Assembly: GCF_000203795.2 (NCBI RefSeq)
Contig: NW_006281118.1
Coordinates: 186,001 to 250,000 of the forward strand
Reading direction: 5' to 3'
Source: Batrachochytrium dendrobatidis JAM81
Taxonomy: Eukaryota > Chytridiomycota > Chytridiomycetes > Rhizophydiales
DNA: 64,000 nucleotides
A model generated the notes under the pieces. It did not search any database. It was not told the DNA's origin and saw only the letters and a program-made list of their open reading frames with translations. Position numbers and translations under genes: made by a program. Below, piece by piece: positions 25,013 to 37,476 of the stretch. Position 1 is the stretch's first letter, and each line of letters begins with the position of its first letter.

Positions 25013-26325
25013 TCACAATATATTGTGTTTTTTGAGTTCATCTGTGTATTTAGAGTAGTCGTATTTATAGTCGTAAGATCCACCAAAATCTTTTTCCAAA
25101 ACTTTTTCAGAAATCATGTTTGACAGCTGAACACCAAGCGAAGGAGCCAGCTCAGGTTCCGAATCCGCGTGTCTTTCTGATGGTTTCAAAATAAAAATCA
25201 GATCAAGTCTTGGTGTATGATTATGGATGAAGAATACTTACTTTGATTAGTCATGCCAAATGAAAAGAGCGACCAAGAACTAGCTGGTGTGGGTAATGAG
25301 ACTGTTGATGTATTTGACAGTCCGTTGGAGATATCTTGATTGTTATGGGTATTTTCCCCTGCATTCAGCCTTTCCTGATCCAGTTTGATAAAGTAGATTT
25401 TAGACTTGGTTGCAGGATCTAAAAAATGGGAAATGACATTCCATAGCATGCCAAACACCCATGGGGTGTTTACAAAAAATGCCACACCCATTCGTTCAGG
25501 ATAATGCGATATGATGAACTTGAGCATCATACGAGTGATGTGAATGGGAGGAGAATTGGCTTTAGCGTAGTGTGTAAAGTCGAATATCATGGACATTTTT
25601 TCTACGCCTAATACCACAGTAACATCATATATTTTAGCAACCATGAACAACTCTAGATTAACAAATCAAATGGATTCTAGCCTAAAAGTACCTTGTGGCA
25701 TTAGACGAATAGCACACTCCATGGTATACACAACCAGTCTGACATTCTTTTCTGGGTCACCTAATGCGCCTCGTTTTCTGACATATATGATGGGCCGACC
25801 TTCTTTATCCATGCCATTAATATAGGTATTTCCATTGGCGGCCTCACTTTCCACATCTTTAGCAGTAATCAAGTCGGGTCGATACTAAAAATAAATGATA
25901 AAACTAAATAAAATGCGTACATGTATACGAGGCAGTGCATTATATACCTCTTCTCTCCAGACCAGAGTTTCACGAATGCACTGTTTGGCATGAGCAAGGT
26001 TCCATTTAAGCGAAGTTAGATGACGACGCAGACAAGGCGTGGTGCAGTAGTCGACTGCACGTTGGTAGCTAGGAGAGCCTACTTCAAATAGATCCGGAAT
26101 CAGTTGGTCGGAATCGATAAATGCTCGAAGCTCAACAAGAATGGCAGCATTGTGAGAGGAAAGCTCAGGCACAGTTGGCAGTTGAAATGGAGCAGTAGGC
26201 TCCAGCTGTGGAAGTGATTGTATCTGATGCAAAAACTTGGGTTTCTTTTGTTCGGCAGTGTCCAAAGCGGAACAATGGTTTAATAGAGTCGAGTCGCTGA
26301 TATCAGGTGCAGACATGGCAGCCAT
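25013..26325 (-). CDS. Sec14-like CRAL-TRIO domain protein
   Basis: Four exons, 26325-25948, 25884-25692, 25607-25242 and 25176-25013, summing exactly to 366 codons plus stop. The N-terminal helical CRAL-TRIO-N part ends with the second exon's YRPDLITAKDV. The lipid-binding domain follows: NGMDKEGRPIIYVRKRGAL, MSMIFDFTHYAK, MMLKFIISHYPERMGVAFFV and NVISHFLDPATKSKIYFI. This is the layout of fungal Sec14 homologues, which exchange phosphatidylinositol or other lipids between membranes. No signal peptide or membrane segment is seen, so it should be cytosolic. The C-terminal tail ends with an acidic and Tyr/Lys-rich segment (DFGGSYDYKYDYSKY) of the kind seen in related proteins. Confidence 0.85.
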
Positions 26326-26825
26326 TCAAAAAGATATAAAGGAATCAAAGTATAGATTGAGCTGTTCAGACACTTTATTAAACAATAGTCTTGAAGTATT
26401 CTTCAAGTAAGCGTTTGAATAACAGTAATTTGAAAGGTTTCCTTCAAGTTTTAGTTTTCAACGGGATTCCGAAAGCGCTGTTCAGTTAGAATTCAAACTC
26501 GTTGAGCGTACTTTTATGACCCTATTCACGCAATACATTAAGGGTGTTGATTCATAATCAAATGTATTGACAGTATTGTGCCCTGAACTCCCTGGCAGAG
26601 ATCTGTGGTTTGACAGCAACTAAACCAGTGTTTGGATTAAAATGAATTTAGTGATTGTACAGTCATGACCATGCAAATAAAAGTAATCTCAATTCCAAAC
26701 TATAATTCAATTAGGATTGTATAATGAAAGTTGTTTATTGAAGAATGCTAGTTAGTAGTATGTATAAAGCACTGAGTAATACCATATTTCTTGCTTGATA
26801 TTCGCTGATAACTTGATGAAAATGT
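26326..26825. other. Intergenic, 5' flank of the Sec14-like gene
   Basis: AT-rich sequence upstream of the minus-strand gene; no gene or repeat recognised. Confidence 0.35.
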
Positions 26826-27525
26826 GCCAAACTATGACTTTTATGACAGTACTGTACAAACTTACGAGTTTAAGACTATTGATGACTGCACTTTGGTTGG
26901 TTTGAGGTTCTTGTCAAAACATCAAATGAATATTGAAGCAACACAACTTTTAAATGAATATTACCAAATCAGCACTCAAGCCATACCAACAGAGACAAGT
27001 CTCAGTGGCAGGCTGACAACAAGCGAGGTTTCTTGAGAATCATTCAGGAGAAACCTCACACATCACTCGATTGCACAACCAGTCCGCCAAGCAGCAGGAG
27101 TTCTCAACCAAGGTCCAGTTGGCAGACTCAGAACATACTCGTACATTTATTGACAAGATGTTCGAGTACTACATACTACCTAAACATGTCATCAATGAGT
27201 GTACGAGGATGTTCTGGGTCTGCAAACTGGACCTTGGTCGAGAACTGCCGCTGTGAAGGTGAATTGGTTGGCAGCCAGCAGGTTGTACAAGATTCCTCCC
27301 TTTTGAATGATTCCCAAAAAGAATCCTAGTTTGTTCTCAGCCTGCCATAGAGACTTGGCTCTTTGATCTGAGGTGCTGATTTGGTAGTATTCATTCAACA
27401 GTTGTGTTGCTTCAATTTCATTTGTTTTTGGAGGAAAGAAAAATGAAATTCGAACCAATCAAATCGGAGAATATTCACCAATAATCTTTTAAACTCGTAC
27501 AATGTTGTCATAAAAGTCATGGTTT
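26826..27525. repeat. Imperfect inverted duplication of a decayed gene fragment (~325-base arms)
   Basis: The left arm (26826-27151) and right arm (27198-27525) are reverse complements with scattered mismatches and indels, around a spacer of about 50 bases. Matching landmarks are CATGACTTTTATGACA at the outer ends, GAAGCAACACAACT with TACCAAATCAGCAC in the middle, and CAAGGTCCAGTT near the centre. Both arms, read inward, give the same peptide phrase (IEATQLLNEYYQIST) in frames broken by stops, so each arm is a remnant of the same unknown gene. Confidence 0.8.
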
Positions 27526-27659
27526 TGATGAATTTTTATCAAGTTACCAACAAGTATTAGTGAAAATCAATCAATAAAACTGATACCATTTGGTTGATAT
27601 ATTACTCCAGTTTCTATTAGAAAAACAACGATTTTCAATTATTATGTTGAAAACAGTGA

Positions 27660-27696
27660 CTGCAAGATAGTATTTTGCATAAATACGACTGCAAAT
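27660..27696 (+). mobile_element. Single MITE-like end upstream of the TPR-MBL gene
   Basis: GACTGCAAGATAGTATTTTGCATAAATACGACTGCA resembles the right end of the element family (ATTTTRYRTGAATACGRCTGTA). I found no matching left end, so this is at most a remnant. Confidence 0.3.
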
Positions 27697-27744
27697 TTGG
27701 GAATATAATTGTCGTTGATTCAACTACACTGGATTCAAATACAA

Positions 27745-29585
27745 ATGCTTTCATGGCTGACAGAAATAGTTGGCGGTTGCATTGGCACTGGCACTGGAAA
27801 GGGACTGGAGAGCAATAGACAATCAAACATCAATGGATACTTGGATTATACCACCACTACATACGCTGGAAGACGCACACCATCCATCAGACAGGTATTT
27901 ACACATCAAAGCAATGAGTACTCTTCTGTTCCTCCTGTTGGTTTAGATACAACAATCGATGATTTGGATATACTCGCTGCATTCCCACTTTCATCACAGG
28001 ACAGATTGCATCACCAATTTGGTGCTGACAATGAGTCCTATATCAACGATTGTAAAGAGCAAGGCAACAGGCTATACGCAGACAAATTACTTTTTCAAGC
28101 AATTGTTGAATACTCCAAGGGATTGGCTTGCTTTGTCAATCCTCAGACTACTTTGGAGTCTTCCAAGCGCATTTCAAAGAAATGGTCATTGAATGCCAAG
28201 GCTTCCTTGTCCGACCTTCGCAATATCGTTACTAGAAAAAAGAGTAGTGTCAGTTTAAACGACTGTGCTAGAAAACCCAGCGGAAGCAACGTTGGAGAGA
28301 TTAACCCTGATGAGCGTGTAGAATCTGGTTCTGAAAGTACTGCTCCTGCAGCTCGTTCTTTGCCTGATATCGACAATGCAAGTCCAGAAGATATTGCTCG
28401 GCGCATCAATCTCATGACCATACTACTATCCAATCGGTCTGCTGCTCTAAGCACTACCAACTCGTTCGAAGATGCTTTATTGGATGCCATGACTGTAATC
28501 AAGTGGCGGCCTGATTGGGTCAAGGGTTATTTCAGAAAGGCCGAGGCATTATCTGGACTGCAGCTATTCACAGAAGCGCTCGAGGCCTATTATGCTGCAT
28601 CTGCACTGGTATGTTTTTATTTATTCAAGTTGCTTTGTATAGCTCTCACATTAAAGTGCTGAATCTAAATCTGTCTTGTTGATTTATACAGGATCCGGAA
28701 AGCAAAACTATTAATCAAAAAATACTGAAAATGCAAGTCCAAGTTGGAGATCTTGCCAACGGTCTAGTCATTCATCAGCTTTTTCCCGGTAGAGAGATTT
28801 GCAAAAAGTCAATGATGAATCCTATTCAAAGTCTTGTGTTTGATTTTGCCACAAAAATGCGCAATTTCATCTATTTAATTGTAAATGCAGATACAAAAGA
28901 GTGTCTGGTTGTCGACATTTGCTGGGATGTTGATGGAGTTATGAGCTACGCCAAGTCGAAAGGGCTTACGATTGTTGGTGCTATTGTAACACATTATCAC
29001 ATTGACCATGTTGGCGGTATTCCACCACCACCCTATGATAGCTACGGTGTCTTGGTTGACGGCTTGGCAAAACTGCTCAAAAAATTACCACATGTCAAGG
29101 CGTATGCTCATGAGCTCGATATTGATGCAATCATCAAGGGAAATCCTGAACTTTCTCGGAGTAGATTTCACCCCACGACAGATGGTACCGCTCTATTGTT
29201 GCCACTTTCTGCCAACACATCTCCGAGTCTGCTAGTTCGGACATCTCAAAACTCTCTTGCGACAACCATTGGAACGCATCTTACTGAGATTAAATTTATG
29301 CACACTCCTGGACATACCCCTGGATCTCAGTGTATTCTTGTCAATCGCAATCGACTGCTTTCTGGAGATACGCTGTTTATTGGCAGCTGTGGTCGCGTTG
29401 ATTCTCCAGATTCGTGCAAAATGGACATGTACAACAGCTTACAGGTTTGTCTGGCCGCACTTTCAGATGATGTTGCTGTGTTTCCTGGACATGACTATGG
29501 CGGTGAGATTACTTCTATTGGAATAGAGCGGACTCGAGGGTTTTTGCGTCCAGTCGATAAGCAAACTTTTACCAAACAATTTTAG
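27745..29585 (+). CDS. TPR protein fused to a metallo-beta-lactamase (glyoxalase II-like) domain
   Basis: Two exons, 27745-28608 and 28692-29585, joined in phase 0, 585 residues. Residues about 98-131 are a TPR-like helical pair (CKEQGNRLYADKLLFQAIVE). A charged Ser-rich insert follows, then further TPR units at about 215-288 (LLSNRSAALSTTNSFEDALLD and WVKGYFRKAEALSG), as in Hsp70/Hsp90 co-chaperones. The second half is a metallo-beta-lactamase fold: THYHIDHVGG (H389, H391, D393, H394), HTPGHT (H496), SGDTLF (D514) and PGHDYG (H555). All ligands for a binuclear Zn site remain, so it should be a hydrolase of the hydroxyacylglutathione hydrolase / persulfide dioxygenase class. Which of these it is cannot be read. 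The fusion suggests recruitment to a partner such as a chaperone EEVD tail. Confidence 0.82.
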
Positions 29586-30195
29586 AGGATTGGTTTTTGC
29601 AACACATTGAGAAAATAGGTATTGGAGTTTTACGGTTTGAAAGTATTGTCAAATAAAAATTGATTTATTTTGAGTCAGGGGCATGCTTTACTAAATTTGT
29701 TTGCTTTAAATCTGGGTTCGATACGGACGTATAGGCATGTTTATTGTCAAACTCGACTGCGTTTTGGGGGTTCCGACATATTTCATGAACAATGAATCAA
29801 GCTTGGCGCAAGTGTGTTTTCAATTATGATTTGATCTAAATACATTATAGACTAATTTTTATTTTTCCGATCAAGTTTCCGTTTGTTGTAGCAATACCAT
29901 GCTGGCCGTGAACAAAGCCGTCATCTTTTCTAGAGAAACAATCTAATCAGCCACGTGATGTCCCAAAGCAAATCTGGCCAATGACGCGTCGTGTCCTCGC
30001 TCGAGATTCTGCATCACTTGCTGTACAACTATATCCAAAATATATAAGCTTACTTGCTCTAGCCAAAGGTGACAAGCTTGGAGTCTAGAGCATATATACT
30101 TGCAAAATATCCAATATCTAGATATATCAACCGAAAAGCAGCAAAATATCTAGTAGTTTGGGACAGGTGGCAGAAAGTAGCGTGTTTATAAATAC
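29586..30195. other. Intergenic before the FHA gene
   Basis: Contains the 3' flank of the TPR-MBL gene and the promoter of the next gene, with repeated ATATC/AAATATC tracts around 30095-30150. Nothing else seen. Confidence 0.35.
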
Positions 30196-33100
30196 ATGGC
30201 CATGTCATCTCTAGGATCAACAGATGAGATAGCTCCAATGGACGACTTTCAAAAATCATCGCCTTCTGATGATATAGTCAAAGATTACAGCCAAAATACA
30301 GATCAAACCGCAATTCTCAATGACAGTATAAACCAACTCGCTCAAGAATCTCACGAACTTATTCTTTTCTTCAAATCTCAAGTCGCTTTCGAGGCCGAGA
30401 ATGCATCCTCTAGCCCAACTCGCCAGACAACACTTTCCTCTAATTTAGTTCTTCGCGCTCAACGCATCAAAACCAACGATACTCTTACGCTCCAATTCAA
30501 TGTTTTTTGCACTCTGCTGATGCTTATCACTCATACGATTGCTGAGCGTGGAATTGTATTTGATGTTGCGCAGCATCTTAACCCTGTGAAAAAAATCATT
30601 GACAGTTTGGTTAGCGGTAAAGGGTTTTTTAAAGATCATGAGTTTCATTTCCCACTTTTTGTTGTGCGGTTGCTTGGATCGCTGAAAAACTGCGTTTTGG
30701 ATTGTGCAGAGGAAACCGTGTTGGAAAAATCAAGCAGGCTAAAATTAAATGGGTTATCAGGTATTGCTCTTGGATCTGCGGCAGTAAATCGCTGGCAGAA
30801 TGCTCAACAGTATCAAGCTCGACCTTTGGGCGGCAGTCCATCTCAGCATTATGGTCCAAATTCAGCAACAACTGACCTGCCTGCCTCTGGGTCTATAAAC
30901 TCGGCTAGTACTTATGCATTCCAGTCTCCAACTAGTGCGAGTACTGCCATTGACCTTAATGATTATCATCACGGATCTCCAATTAAAATAGATACTTCTG
31001 GATCTACTATACATGCTTCTTCAGCAACGTCACCATCTCGTGTTTCTGGGACACCTACAAAAAAAGTGAATGTACGTGATACTGCCAAGCATTTTGAAAA
31101 AATTGAAGCAGATATTGCAACTTCTGCTGGAAAAATGATGCGGAAGCGCACTGAAAAGCATGTAAGTTGAAAAATGAGTTACTACATATTTTTATTCAAT
31201 GCACGTTAAATTCATTGCCGATTATTTTGGATTGTGATAGTATTTAACACCATCATTGCATGGACACGAGGATTCGGTTTATAATGAACCCCATTCTGGA
31301 GGATCTGTGCATGCTGAACCTATGCTGCGATCTAAACCAACTCTGTATCAGCCAGCTACAAAGGTACATGTTGATTTGTGTTTTGATATGCCCGACTTTT
31401 CCAATTCACCGAATCAAGTATGTATATGCTGATCAATATACTTATTTTGTGTATTTAAAGGTACCTGGTCAATCTTTGGACTATAAATTAACAATGCAAA
31501 AACAAAAAGGAGGAATGAATGATCATTTGCTCAAAGAGAAAGTTCAAGGTAATCATTTGAAAGTCGCCATGTTTATTCAATCTTTGCAAAAATCCTAATT
31601 TCAAAGGTTGATTATTTTATGAAATGCAATATCAAAAGAATTTCATGATCAGCTACCAAACAAACCATTTATACTCACGGACCAAAAACCACACGATTCC
31701 GAGGTTCCCAGTTTTCAGAAAAACGAATCAGAATCGCCGTTTGGACGCAGCTCTCAGGTCACAGTTGCTAATCATGCTGACCTGAATGTACTTTCCACAG
31801 ACACGTCAACACCACCAAAGGTAGAGTCATTCAAACAGGTACCCGAACTGATGCCCGTCGCCGTAAAGTCTTTATCTACAACAACGTCTCCAAATACTTT
31901 TGAAAGTAGCAAGATCACTGTTTCGCTCCCAATAAAAGTTTCTCTTAATATGGCAGACACTTTGCATGGTTCCGAGCCTCAAAAAGCTCCTATATTGCTT
32001 CCCGGATCTATGCGCGCCGCAGCGCCTATTTTTCCATCAAAACCTACTACCATGGCCGAGCCCACTGTATTTGAATCTCATAGCGACTTGGAGCATCATG
32101 AGCCAATCCAGCCTGTTCAAGATAATGCAATACCACTAAATCCAGTAATCGATAACACTGAGCTTGGCATAGTAGAGGAGGACGATCAGTCTTATCATAA
32201 CTCTGTGAATACGCAAAACTCGGAGTATCCCAACGAAAATGAGCAAAGCAATCAAGTCACTGGTTTTGATATTGGTACTTCAAACAGCGATTTTCTTACA
32301 ATATCTCGTAACGATAGAAGCTATAGTCGTAGTCTTGAATCTTCAAAAAACTCCAACATTGTTGTACAAAACACAAATCGGTCATCTTTGGCACAGGGAA
32401 TCAAAGACCAAACCATTGTTAAGCTTTATGATCAAGCAGATGATTCCCAAGACAAGAGCGTAATGGACATAATTTTTGAATCCAATTTATTGGGAAATCC
32501 TTCTGATCAAAAAGAAAGCGAGACTGTTGAATCCGAGAAAAACCAAATTGATGATGAGCCTGAGCTTGAAAACTCTACAGTCAAGCTTGACAATCAAAGT
32601 CAGGGTGTAGATACTTATACACACGACGATATTACTGAAACTTCACTGCCTACTTTTCAGCATTTGGCCTCTGCAGATAATTTGAAAAACAACCAGTCTG
32701 AAGAAGATGTTTTTCAACAAGAAGCGATTGATCAACTACCTTTAAGAGAAAAAACCAACGAAACCAATACAAACAGGAGAGTGCGACAAAGCCGATTTCT
32801 TATGGCCGATTTCGACGTAACGGAAATTGATGTAGCGTCCGAGGAAACTAAAAATGAATTACTCGCGCTTCAAAGTGAATTGTTTTCGTTCATGTCTGTT
32901 CCAAGTAGTGATGGTTCTCGATTGGTTGAAAATACCGAGATGCTACATTTTGATGCGTTGGCTCCTTTGTCGTCACAGCCTGCTCCACTCACATCTCCAC
33001 CTCGAGTAAATAAGAATACCAAACCTACTTTTAAATCAAAATCACCCAGTGGGCCACAACCTCCACTTTTGGATTCAAAGCAGCCTATTGTAGACACACC

Positions 33101-36100
33101 ACAACCTCTTGAATCGTTACAGATTTTACGTCGTGCAAATGAGCAGCTTGCAAAAAACAGACAATGTCGTCAACAATCGATTATTGCTGAAAACCATAAA
33201 TCCATGCACAATTTTACTGCCATGTTTTCGGTATTAAAAGATACAGATAATGAAAAATATACCGAGTCGGAAAAAGTATCCAAGGAGTCGTCAAAAGCCG
33301 TTTCGCTTGGCCAGTCCAAAAAAAAAGATTTGCCTGGAAATGTATCTCCATCCAAACCAAATATTACGTTCAACACTAGAGCAAAAGATGAAAACAAAGT
33401 GTTGGCAGATTCACCACAGTTTGATAGACTGTGTGACGATCCAAGTTTTATTTCAAGAACAAAGACACTTAACCAAGAAAGAACGCGCGGATCAGACTCT
33501 GCCGAGATGCTGAATCAAAAACAAGCACCCATAGGTTCAAAAGTCGCAAAGTCAACACAATTAGGAACTGTTTTGCATTCTGGTGATGAACATTACTGTA
33601 ATGATCGTGAACAAGGCGCATCCAAACAGGGTACATCAGACACTAATTCGAACAGATCTATTGTACATGGCATAAGTATGTTTATAAAACCGATTTCACA
33701 CGATATGTCACTTATGAGCAACATCAATCAGATACTTGGTGCGTACAATACCGATTCTGACAATGCCAGCGTTCCATTGACTCTAGATAGTATTGTTCAA
33801 TATCAAACTGCCGAGAGAAAAGATACTGTTAGAGAGGATATGCTGGTTGCTAATATACATACTGCATCAGCAGAAAATGCAGTTGGAGGTTACTCTCGCA
33901 TGTCTGCTTCACAAAAGCGTAGCTCATTGATTTCAAAATCCATCGATTCTAGTCCAACTAGAACAACCCCCACTGATCAAAAAGAAGATGACTATTGTGA
34001 AGAAAGCAGCGATAATTTGGTGTACGTTCCACTCAAAGTTGATGCGACAAATATGATTTCAAACCCTGACATGCCAGAGTTTTCAGATTCTCATATGCAG
34101 CTTGATGCAAACAAATTTACGCATCATGAACCAACATCCAAAGTTATTGTTGCCTGCATGTCCATCAATGATGCCAAATCACTTTGTATTCCCGTCTTTA
34201 ATCAATCTGATCACACTTTTGATCGCGAGGACTTGCCCGGACCCGTATTTACTACAAAAGTTCCACCGGGCATCCCCGATTACGGTGTCGATGCTGAATC
34301 AATGCGTTTGCTATTGATTCCGCTAAATGGTATGCTGGAATTGACTATGATAAATCTATCAATGCCCAACCGATTTGGTCGTAATAACTCTACTGAGCAT
34401 CCACACTTCAAGGCGTTTGGAACACTTGTGGTATCGCGTAACCATATGGAGTTGTTTGAACGTGATGGTCATGTAAGCGTTGTATAGTTTTTTAAACGGA
34501 TACATTTGGAAATATGCCAACTGATTGAACTGCTGTATAAACTCAATACAATGCAATATAGGTGTATATTAGGGATATTGGAAGCAACAGCGGAACATTT
34601 AGAAACCATGCGCGAATTAGTGCACCTGGAGTGATAAGTCCAGATGTGGAACTGCATACTGGTGATAACGTCCAGCTTGGAAAAGATTACGTTGGAGATG
34701 GAGTCGAGGTTGATAACGATGGTTGTATTACGGGTAAGGAAACAGCTGGCTGTTTATATTGGTAACTATTGAGTTTAAGTTTCAGAATCAAACTTTTGCA
34801 CTTTTTGACGTCCAATTCAATTAGCTCGACGAAGATGCGTGCAGTTTCAAGTTGTATTAGTGCCTCCTCTTACTACAGTTAAAGAAGCGATTGAGAATCA
34901 AGGGTAAGCCAAAATCACAATGAGCATTTTAAACTATCTCTGACGTGAGATTCTACTTTTACATTATTCAACAACTTTTATCTTTATGATTTGGCAAACA
35001 ACCGTTTGTAAAATAGAATTCCAATTGAAACGCCAGTTTTACCAGTATCAAAAACACGAGAGCAGCGTGCAGAAAAGTCGGGATCTAGCAAAGGCGAAAC
35101 ACAGGTTGAGGAAGACTCTCAGCCGTTTAAAGAATCTACCTCACATGCACCGCCTGTACGAAAACCTTTACATATATTACCACCCACACGTGAATATGCA
35201 CCTGAAGCAGGCCAGATTTCTACTGATTATACACAAAAGGCCGAGTTTGTTAGTATGCGCGAGTTGGTTTTAAATTCTGGCGACGTGGATCTGAAATCGC
35301 CTATTCAGTTTACCAATCCTAAAACTTTTGATGAACCAAAAAGTCCTAAAATGTCTAAAGCGGATGATAAAAAGCTTGAAGAAAAACACAATCCATCATC
35401 ACACGATCCACTGAAAACTTTGGCTGGAGGTTCTGGCGCTTTTATCAGCCCGACTGGTAGAAACAAGGATGAGCGCAGAGAAAACTATATTTTTTCGTCA
35501 TCAGTTGTTGGAAATAAGGTCCGAAAGCTTGAGGTATCGTCCTCTGAGGGAGCCAACATATTTGATATCAATCTTAAAAAATGGGAAGATAAAGGGTAAG
35601 TCAACAGTTGGATATTTGGAAAGGTATGCATTTCAAAGTATTGATAATTTTAAACCATGGCAATATGTAGACGATTGCAAATATCAGACCTTCGTCTTCG
35701 GTCACAAAATAGAGTGTTTGGAATTGTTCCATTGACAGACAGGAGTGGTAAAATACCTGTTTTCGGAACAAAAACGGGAAACAAGATCACCGACATTTCA
35801 TTTTCTGTAGTTCTCCCAACAGGCGTGAAGCTTGGCGTATTGGAATTTGCAAGTGATATCAAGCTCACCATTACACAAGAGGGCGACGCGGAGCAGCCTG
35901 ATGCCCCAGTAGTTGCAGTATCTGGCGATTTTAAAGAAAGTAGATATATTCTTGTCAAGAAATCGATGAATTCTCGAGAACAGAAGCTGTTTGGAGAAAG
36001 TAAAGGAAGACATTTGGTTCGCAAGGGTGTAAGGGAATCAGTTTGGCTGACCAATGTTGATATTGCAGAAGCCGAAGTAAATCCGTTGGTGATTGCTGCA

Positions 36101-36127
36101 GTGATTTTGATTGCAATGGTGGTTTGA
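30196..36127 (+). CDS. Large FHA-domain protein with C-terminal hydrophobic tail
   Basis: Exons at about 30196-31161, 31241-31363, 31461-31548, 31639-34472, 34562-34730 and several more to 36127 keep frame, giving roughly 1,800 residues. The N-terminal 200 residues are mostly helical. A very long polar Ser/Asp/Glu-rich stretch with no fold follows (most of the 2.8 kb exon). The FHA domain spans the junction at 34472/34562: FGRNNS, VVSRNHMELFERDGH, then VYIRDIGSNSGTFRNHARIS and DNVQLGKDY, which includes the phospho-Thr binding SRxH and SxSGT loops. After another disordered linker comes a compact C-terminal domain (about 35690-36080) I do not recognise. It ends in a 15-residue hydrophobic run (NPLVIAAVILIAMVV), suggesting a tail anchor. 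FHA proteins with tail anchors act in fungal STRIPAK (Far9/Far10), but that link is only a possibility. Confidence 0.7.
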
Positions 36128-36675
36128 GCTTTAGCTGGTGGTAATTTTTTGAAATAAACACGATTGAATGTTTATTTTTCAGAACGGTTTAATCACAGAG
36201 CCAAACTTATGATTGATGATAAAGGCATGAGAATGAAGAGATACAATGAAAAGTTGTCAGCACCATCACTTTTTGGGATGCTCCTGTGCAAATATCGATA
36301 GATTGTCTGCTGACTTAATGGCAGGATCATCCATCGCCCGTGTTTCTTGTATCATGGCCAGTTTACTGAGTAGCTTACTACTTTTGTTGATTTAATATAG
36401 GACAATGGTTCTCATTTGATCTTGTTCTGATGCAATCTTTGGCATTCCATTTAAAGTGCATTACCCTAGAACAACTTGCAATTTTACAAGCGGATAATTC
36501 ATGTTTTTGGAATGCTGCAACAGCTGCTTGTTGGATGCCATTAAAATGTTCAACTCATGATGAGTCGACTTTTCCATATAACCAAAATAAATATTCCCCC
36601 TTTCGTCATCCCCATTGTCGCTAGCTGTAGATTTTAGTGCTGCTTCCACTGTTGCTGTCTCGATTAAGAAAGTTT
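36128..36675. other. Intergenic before msrA
   Basis: AT-rich spacer with the 3' end of the FHA gene and the 5' flank of the msrA gene; no other feature recognised. Confidence 0.35.
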
Positions 36676-37341
36676 ATGGGCCGTGGCATGTCGTATCAAA
36701 AAGACACAACATCTGCAGAGCCTATTGTTTCTACCCAAGGCAACGAACTAGCCACATTCGGTGCAGGCTGTTTTTGGGGAGTAGAAAAGGTCTTTAAGCG
36801 CAAGTTTGCGAACAGGGGACTATCGGCCATTCAGGTTGGGTATTGCGGAGGTTCTAATGGAACACCTTCCTATCAACAAGTGTGTTCAGGAACTACTGGT
36901 CATGCAGAGGCCGTACAGCTTCAGTACGATCCTAAAGTACTAACGCTTGCAGAGTTGATTGACTTTTTGTAAGTTGTTGAACATCATGTATTGGCATGCA
37001 GATCAAGCAATGTCCAATGATGCTGACCAGCATTGTTTTATTTCAGCTATCGAATGCACGATCCAACTACACTCAACCGCCAAGGCGGAGATGCAGGTAC
37101 TCAGTACAGATCGGCTATTTTTTATCGCAATGATGTAGACAAGCAAATAGCAGAGGAGCAAACCAAAGTAGCACAGATGCATTTCAAGACTGCCAAGATC
37201 CAGACAACCATTGAGCCTATGGGTGCATTTTGGCCAGCAGAAAAGTATCATCAAGAATATCTGGATAAGAATCCCCACGGCTATGAATGTGCCATGCACT
37301 ATGAGCGTACATGGGAGAGTATTGAAGCTGCCCATAAATAA
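36676..37341 (+). CDS. msrA: Peptide methionine sulfoxide reductase A
   Basis: Two exons, 36676-36968 and 37047-37341, joined in frame, 195 residues. The catalytic GCFWG motif (C32) lies near the N-terminus. It is followed by VGYCGGSNGTPSYQQVCSG, GHAEAVQLQYDP, FYRMHDPTTLNRQGGDAGTQ across the exon junction, YRSAIFY, and the C-terminal EKYHQEYL. These are the conserved blocks of MsrA, which reduces the S-epimer of methionine sulfoxide in proteins using thioredoxin. No organelle targeting signal is obvious with the ATG at 36676; starting at 36688 would remove four residues. Length fits the family. Confidence 0.93.
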
Positions 37342-37476
37342 AGCTATTATTGGGAATACATGTTGATTACAACTCGCTCAATTGAGCCAAATCTGGCCAG
37401 ATGGTTTGGCTTAATCCTAAAAAATTGAATGCATTTGGTGAATATTTTCCCCAACATTAACCTTGTCGGGGCCAAT

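Noticed and set aside
27745..29585. TPR and metallo-beta-lactamase parts as two separate genes
   Set aside because: The GT-AG intron 28609-28691 joins them in phase 0, and there is no room for a terminator and promoter between them.
29690..29730. Possible tRNA B box (GGGTTCGATAC)
   Set aside because: No matching A box or foldable acceptor and anticodon stems around it; no tRNA or rRNA gene could be supported anywhere in the window.
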